A program made the translations under genes and the position numbers. The notes beneath the pieces were generated by a model, which was given only the letters and a program-made list of their open reading frames with translations, was not told where the DNA came from and ran no database searches. From Bryoerythrophyllum caledonicum (taxonomy: Eukaryota > Streptophyta > Bryopsida > Pottiales > Pottiaceae), in assembly GCA_963971425.1 (NCBI GenBank), contig OZ020516.1, positions 124,001 to 188,000 on the forward strand: a DNA stretch of 64,000 nucleotides, in the 5' to 3' direction. Positions within the stretch are counted from its first letter, which is position 1. Each line of letters opens with the position of its first letter. Shown in pieces: positions 58,851 to 64,000 of the stretch.

Positions 58851-59818
58851 CTCTCTTAGTTTCGCAACGATTGAATCACATTCCAGCCCACAGGAGGGGG
58901 AAATCTGAACCCTACCTCTCTCTCTCCTTCCACACACCTCTCTCGGTTTCCTAGCTCCTACCACACACCTCTCTCACTCCTACCTCCCACACTTCGAATG
59001 AGCGCCCTCCAAGGGGGTAACCCCAAGACCCTTGCTCCCTTTTTTGTTCCCAAGGTCGTTCCCTTCGTCGTTCACAGCCGCCAATTTGGGTGGGCACATT
59101 AATGGTCACACTAAACAACTAGTAACTAAAAAGCAATAATTCACTAGCCACCCTTGCATTTAACACAAGTGGGTGTCCCACTAACCAAGGAATATCTAAA
59201 TCTAAACTTTGACTCCATGCCACATGTGTGTGCATGATCTCAATAAGTGAGCTAGTAGCTAATTTTCAAAGGTGCAAAAATCTAATTTAACCTACCTAAA
59301 TTGAATTCCCCTTGCTTGGGGTAATTCCTAATTTACTTAGTGATTGACGAGGATTCTTTTCCACTTCTTTTGGACCCTTTTGACTATTTTTTTAAGGGCT
59401 TTTAACGCCCCATTCTTTTTTCTTTTCTCCTCACCATCCTCCTTCTTCTCCCATTTTTTTGGTTTCGTGATTTCTTCATCGTGACCGAATATGGTCTACA
59501 ACTCGATAGGAGGTAAATTCTTCTCCACCACTACTCATTTTAATTCTTTTCTAATTTTCTTTTGTCTTTTTTTCCTTCTCTCTTTGTTTTTCTTTTCTGG
59601 TTTATTCCCCTTTTTTTTTTCTTCCTTTTTGGCTAACTACATAAATTCCGCGATTGCCCATAAATGGCTCCTCTTTTAGTGAAGGGAAAGGCCACTTGGC
59701 CATTTTAATCAAAAAACCACGAGCTAGTCTATGGGATAACCCATTTTCACCACTCATTAGCCTTAATGGACCCGACGTGAGGTCCATTCATCACCGTGAG
59801 CCGTTTTTGCGGCTCACA
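58851..59818 (-). repeat. Element II 3' LTR, conserved part
   Basis: Diverged relative of the Element I LTR: shared GTGGGTGTCCCACTAACCAA and GGAATATCTAAATCTAA, and the same minus-strand start TGTGAGCCGC at 59818, followed inward by the same CATGGCGGCCATCTGGGA. The 5' LTR lies beyond the right edge. Confidence 0.8.
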
Positions 59819-60071
59819 CATGGCGGCCATCTGGGACAACTCGAAGAGGCAGAGAACCCACTCTTGTTCATGGGCACACGGTCGAATTCTACTTTTTTTT
59901 GTGTTCGAATGACCCATGGCAGTACCAAAATGTGGAGGTCCACTTGTGAAGGTCGTGAACAAATCACACCTTGTACTCTTTGCATCGGTTGCCCGATGTT
60001 CGCGTGGGGAAATCCTCGCCGTTCAGTGTTTGAAGTTGAACGGAGTTGTTGGGGAAGACCTCCTTCACGAG

Positions 60072-61787
60072 TTAGGGTCCCAACCACAAAGCATCGAACT
60101 TCCCTGGAAAATCCAATCTCCTCGCGTCTTGAAGGAGGACTAGCATTCCCGGTCTCAATGACCGGACCTTGTTCCGTTTGTCGAAGGCAATCTTCCTCCT
60201 TCGTTGGATGGCTTCCATGTTTTGGGCGCTCCACCGGCGCATCTCGTCGAGCTCCTCCAATCGTTCTAACCGATCGGCTAAGGACGTGGCCATGGACCAT
60301 CGTTCGGTCACGGCCACTCGCAGAGAGGGGATCTCGAACTCGATGGGTAAAATGGCTTCAATGCCATACACCAATGAGAAGGGAGTAGCATGGGTGGTCA
60401 CTTTGAACGTGGTTCGGTAAGCCCATAACGCGGCGGGGAGTTTCGTGTCCCAATCCCTCTTGGAATCGGTGACCGTTTTCCTCAAGATGTTCACGAGGGT
60501 TTGGTTGACCCGTTCGGTGTGCCCATTGGTTTGAGGGTGATAAGGGGTGGTCTTACGATGATTGATCTTGAACCGGTTGGTCATGGCTTCGATCACCTCG
60601 TTCAAAAAATGCTTCCCCCTATCACTAATAAGGATTTTGGGACATCCGAACCGGGTAATGATTTGCTCGAACAAGAATTTGGCCGCATGATTAGCATCAT
60701 TCGTTTTCACGGCTCGAGCCTCGGCCCACTTGGTGAGATACTCGGTTGCCACCACAATGTGCTTCATCCCACTAGAAGAGCTCGGGTGCACTTCCCCCAC
60801 ATAATCAATACCCCACTTCTCGAATGGGACCAAGGGCAAGGATACTCGTAGTGGCATGCTCGTTCGAAGGTCATTTCGGGCATACCGTTGACAAGCGTCG
60901 CATCGCTTGGTGTACTCATGGGCGTCTTGAAATAACGTGGGCCAATAATAACCCGCGCGAAGGACTTTTTGGGCCGTCAAGGTCCCAGAGAAGTGTCCTC
61001 CACACGCACTGTCATGGCAGGCTGAGAGGATCGTGGGAATTTCCAAGGACGTCACACATCGACGTAGCAAGCCGTCCACCCCCCGACGGTACAGTTTGCC
61101 CCCTACTATGGTAAAGTGGCGGCTATGGAGGCGAACCTTTCGACGCTCGTTTTTGGACAATGAGTCCGGTAGAAGGTGGGTGGTGAGGAATTCGGCCACC
61201 AGATTGTACCATGAAGGAATGGAGGATACTTTGAACAAGTCCTCATCTATCAAGGCCTCATCAATGGGGACAATACCGGGTTCCTCTGAGAGGCGTGAGA
61301 GGTGATCCGCTTGAAGGTGCATCCGCCCCGGGCGGTATTCCACCGTGTAGTCAAACTCCTCTAAAAGTAAGACCCACCTCGCTAAACGACCACTCAAGTC
61401 CGCCTTGTTGACAAGGTATTTGATGGCCATGTGATCCACGTAGAACACTACGGGGTTGAGTAACAAGTAGTGGCGAAACTTCTTGACCGAAAAGACCATT
61501 GCCAAGCACTCACGTTCGGTGGTGGTATAGTTCTTTTCGGCGGGGTTCAATTGCCTACTTGCAAAAGCAATGGGGTGGTCTTTGCCATTAAGGCCCACCG
61601 GTTGGCACAATGTGCTTCCCACAGCCACCGCCGAGGCATCACAATAGACGTGGAAGGGCAATTCCCAATTCGGGGGCCTCAAAACCGGGTAGGTGGTTAA
61701 TTCCCCCTTCAAGACGTCGAAGGCCTCTTGGCAATGGGGAGTCCACTCGAACCTTACGTTCTTTTGGATAAGCCTAGTGATGGGCAT
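60072..61787 (-). CDS. Element II RNase H and integrase
   Basis: 571 codons. RT end and RNase H: FHVYCDASAVAVGSTL (Asp), TTTERECLAMVFSVKKF (Glu), FYVDHMAIKYL (Asp). Integrase: ACHDSACGGHFSG and CDACQRYAR (HHCC zinc set), WGIDYVGEVHPS (Asp), KILISDRGKHF (Asp), YHPQTNGHTERVNQTL (Glu), then ALWAYRTTFKVTTHATPFSL. Ends at TAA just after WLGP; a further in-frame segment with NGEDFPTRTSGNRCKEYKV follows, so this stop looks premature by roughly 30 codons. Confidence 0.93.
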   Translation of the reverse strand: MPITRLIQKNVRFEWTPHCQEAFDVLKGELTTYPVLRPPNWELPFHVYCDASAVAVGSTLCQPVGLNGKDHPIAFASRQLNPAEKNYTTTERECLAMVFSVKKFRHYLLLNPVVFYVDHMAIKYLVNKADLSGRLARWVLLLEEFDYTVEYRPGRMHLQADHLSRLSEEPGIVPIDEALIDEDLFKVSSIPSWYNLVAEFLTTHLLPDSLSKNERRKVRLHSRHFTIVGGKLYRRGVDGLLRRCVTSLEIPTILSACHDSACGGHFSGTLTAQKVLRAGYYWPTLFQDAHEYTKRCDACQRYARNDLRTSMPLRVSLPLVPFEKWGIDYVGEVHPSSSSGMKHIVVATEYLTKWAEARAVKTNDANHAAKFLFEQIITRFGCPKILISDRGKHFLNEVIEAMTNRFKINHRKTTPYHPQTNGHTERVNQTLVNILRKTVTDSKRDWDTKLPAALWAYRTTFKVTTHATPFSLVYGIEAILPIEFEIPSLRVAVTERWSMATSLADRLERLEELDEMRRWSAQNMEAIQRRRKIAFDKRNKVRSLRPGMLVLLQDARRLDFPGKFDALWLGP

Positions 61788-61803
61788 GGCCTTCGTGGCA
61801 TAG

Positions 61804-63198
61804 TCATGGATAACCTCCCGGTACCACCCTATGTGTCCTAGGGTTTTTTGTATCTCCTTGACATTCGTGGGGGGGGTGTAACTCCACGATAACCTTCACT
61901 TTATCGGGATCCGGCTCTCGACCATCCTTGGATACCACGAATCCTAGCAAGACTCCCCGTTCTACGGCAAGGAAGATTTTCTCGGGATTGAGGGCAATAC
62001 CGGTGCGCCTACACCGTTCAAAACTTTGTCTCACGCACGTGAGGTGGTTGTCCTTCGTGGACTGGGTGCTAAAGTCATCAATGAAGACGGTCATGGATTT
62101 ATGCAAGAGATCTGAGAAGGCATAAGTCATGGCCCTCTGAAATGCGGAAGGGGCATTACAAAGCCCAAAAGGCATGACCAAATAGATGAACGTGCCCCAT
62201 GGGGTAGTGAAGGCGGTCTTGTGATAGTCCTCTGGGGCAATGGAGATTTGATTGTAGCCTGAGTAGCCATCCATAAACGTATAAAGATCATGACCACCTA
62301 CCTCCTCCAAGATGGTGTTGATAAATGGCAAGGGGAAGTGGTCTTTTTGGGTGTGATGGTTGAGTTTCCTATAGTCAATGCACACCCGTAGCTTCCCGTT
62401 TTTCTTTGTAACCAACACCATGGGGGATACCCAATCGGATATCTCTACGGGTTTAATGAACCCCGCTTGGAGGAGCTTCTCCAATTCGGCCTTGACAATG
62501 AGCTGTAGGTTAGGATTCATACGCCGCTCCTTTTGTCTAATGGGAGTAGTGCCTGGGAGAAGGGGGATGTGATGTTGTGTTACCGCCGGGGGAATGCCCT
62601 TGAGGTCTTTGTACGACCACGCAAAAATGTCCCCAAACTCGACCACTAGTGCTTTGTATTTCACCATCTCCTCCTCGGTCAACCCAACGCCCACCTTAAT
62701 ACTACGGACCTCATCCTGCTCATGAGAAACCACCATCAACTTCCAATCATCATGATGAACGTGTGGTTGTTGGGTAGGTCCCTTGTACCAATCATTCGGA
62801 ACTTGGGGGTATGTTGCCCCCGAACCACTAGCTAGGATACCGGTGGATGTCCTGCGGAAGTGGAGAGATGGGTTGAGAGGGCCTTCATCTCCCAAAACCT
62901 CCAATTCGTCCCCTTGCGTGCCCTCCACATCCATTCCAAACACCGCCGAGGGTTCTAGGTCATCGAGGAGGGGAACTAGGCTAAGTTCCAACCCGGTTTC
63001 CCTTCCAATGAGCTCACTCTCCATGAAATGCACGGACATGGCTTCATCCGCGCTCGAGGTAGGGTGCTCCCTCAACCAGTCTACAAATTCCCCGGTGGGA
63101 ACCCACTCATAAAGGCCCGGTCCCATGCTTTTAAATGGCATTACGTGGGCCTTCGAGGGTTGGGCTCGATCCACCGCCTTGTGGGGCGCAAACCTCAC
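61804..63198 (-). CDS. Element II reverse transcriptase with linker
   Basis: 464 codons: linker with ASGSGATYPQVPNDWYKGP, then RT with WVSPMVLVTKKNGKLRVCID, MDGYSGYNQISIAPEDYHKT, VMPFGLCNAPSAFQRA and the catalytic VFIDDFS (Phe in place of the usual Tyr). Its end is out of frame after the G8 run at about 61868. Confidence 0.93.
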   Translation of the reverse strand: MRFAPHKAVDRAQPSKAHVMPFKSMGPGLYEWVPTGEFVDWLREHPTSSADEAMSVHFMESELIGRETGLELSLVPLLDDLEPSAVFGMDVEGTQGDELEVLGDEGPLNPSLHFRRTSTGILASGSGATYPQVPNDWYKGPTQQPHVHHDDWKLMVVSHEQDEVRSIKVGVGLTEEEMVKYKALVVEFGDIFAWSYKDLKGIPPAVTQHHIPLLPGTTPIRQKERRMNPNLQLIVKAELEKLLQAGFIKPVEISDWVSPMVLVTKKNGKLRVCIDYRKLNHHTQKDHFPLPFINTILEEVGGHDLYTFMDGYSGYNQISIAPEDYHKTAFTTPWGTFIYLVMPFGLCNAPSAFQRAMTYAFSDLLHKSMTVFIDDFSTQSTKDNHLTCVRQSFERCRRTGIALNPEKIFLAVERGVLLGFVVSKDGREPDPDKVKVIVELHPPHECQGDTKNPRTHRVVPGGYP

Positions 63199-63216
63199 CC
63201 GTTTAGGAGGCTCCTT

Positions 63217-63945
63217 TTATAGTACCTCTTGTGATTCATCCTCCGACGAGCCCATGCAACCACGGCATATTCCTAGCCTACTTGGTTGGATATGGACTGT
63301 AGTAGGGTTCTCCGGTGGACCATAGGTGATGTTTGGTTTTGGCCCCCCCCATTCTACCGTGGCATTGGCAATCCGCAACCAAGGCCTACCTAGTAGCAAG
63401 GGATATGCCTCCTTGTTGGAGTGCATTCGGATGACTTGGAAGGTGAGGGAATACTCTACCCCCCCCGTGGTCACTTTACAACCACTAATTTGGCCTAACG
63501 GGGCCTCCGAGCTTTGATTAGCCATGTTGATGATGTACGGTGAAGGTTCTGTGATGTCAAGGCCTAGTTTCTCCATGGTTGAGAGGGGCATGATGTTCAA
63601 CCCACTACCACCGTCTACTAGTACATTAGGTACGATCTTGTCCACAATCGAAACCTCGATTTGTACCGCCTTGACCTCGATATTGGGGTGTGCAGATTTA
63701 ACCCGAGCCGCCAACCTGACCCTTGCCCTAGGCCTTCGCTTCACCGGGGTACCCGACCTAAGGGACTTCCTCATGGGTGGTGACACCTCTAATAGTTGGG
63801 CTATGGTGATGTCCGCTTTGAGGCGACTCAAGTCCGCCCATAAATCGTAAGGCCCCTCTCCCCCTTGCTTCTCGACACGCGGGAACGTGTTTACCTCAGG
63901 ACTAGGGATTGGTGGACCTTCCCATGGCTCTTGGGGGGTGGACAA
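63217..63945 (-). CDS. Element II retropepsin-like protease segment
   Basis: 242 codons, colinear with Element I 50080-49400. NVLVDGGSGLNIMPLSTMEK active-site region; LLLGRPWLRIANATVEWGGP near the end of the fold. Stops at a TAA at about 63217, after which the same frame resumes as the RT ORF, so Gag-Pol was one frame here. Confidence 0.88.
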   Translation of the reverse strand: MSTPQEPWEGPPIPSPEVNTFPRVEKQGGEGPYDLWADLSRLKADITIAQLLEVSPPMRKSLRSGTPVKRRPRARVRLAARVKSAHPNIEVKAVQIEVSIVDKIVPNVLVDGGSGLNIMPLSTMEKLGLDITEPSPYIINMANQSSEAPLGQISGCKVTTGGVEYSLTFQVIRMHSNKEAYPLLLGRPWLRIANATVEWGGPKPNITYGPPENPTTVHIQPSRLGICRGCMGSSEDESQEVL

Positions 63946-64000
63946 GGGTGTTCGAGACCTAGGTATCCCACGGGGGGACTCGAAGTTGGCTCGTTTAGTG

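Larger units (their letters stand above)
59819..64000 (-). mobile_element. Element II, Tat-like Ty3/gypsy, cut by the right edge
   Basis: Minus strand: protease (63945-63217), RT (63198-61804), RNase H and integrase (61787-60072), 3' LTR. Full Pol order is present but interrupted by a TAA at about 63211-63213, a shift in the G8 run near 61868, and a TAA at 60072-60074. Gag is beyond the window. Confidence 0.88.

Overview
The window reads as nuclear DNA of a streptophyte (green plant lineage), probably a repeat-rich one; a charophyte alga such as Chara is my best guess, not a demonstrated identity. It holds one host gene I can assemble: a 12-exon MATH/TRAF-like gene on the minus strand (17033-25061), homologous to Arabidopsis MUSE13/MUSE14 (TRAF1a/b). 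Its introns obey GT-AG and all exon phases agree. Almost everything else is mobile DNA. I found no tRNA, rRNA or CRISPR array.

Layout. (1) 1-11440, minus: a LINE running off the left edge, with a long repetitive 5' leader, ORF1 (6140-7720), and an ORF2 that starts without an AUG, carries a perfect 654-bp Asn-codon microsatellite, then a 2A-type 'ribosome skipping' motif, an endonuclease and a reverse transcriptase. (2) 11580-13950: minisatellites and a second LINE 5' end. (3) 14951-16652: a dead Tc1/mariner element with TA duplications. (4) 17033-25061: the host gene. (5) 25499-27646: a Harbinger/Tourist-like element with TAA duplications just upstream of that gene. (6) about 28126-37974, minus: a Ty3/gypsy element whose Gag-protease polyprotein is fused to a DNMT3-like cytosine methyltransferase and whose Pol ends in a PHD finger; the two halves are separated by one UAG in the tobamovirus-type readthrough context. 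(7) 38560-42715: two more 3' LINE fragments. (8) 42742-47864 and 52733-53884: 78-bp tandem arrays that are part of, or abut, the LTRs of a Tat-like gypsy element (Element I, internal 47865-52540). (9) 54110-57180, plus: LINE-like 5' leader and a basic AT-hook ORF. (10) 57878-64000: a second Tat-like element (Element II) with 26-bp and 185-bp arrays next to its LTR, cut by the right window edge.

The most notable system is the gypsy element in (6). It would carry its own DNA methylation writer and a histone-tail reader, so it may shape the chromatin at its own insertions. The next is the LINE in (1), whose ORF2 can only be expressed by recoding or non-AUG initiation and in which a 2A site sits directly before the first AUG, a layout that would release the endonuclease-RT from a low-complexity or ORF1-fused leader. 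All element copies here carry at least one disabling lesion, so the readings concern family design rather than activity of these copies.
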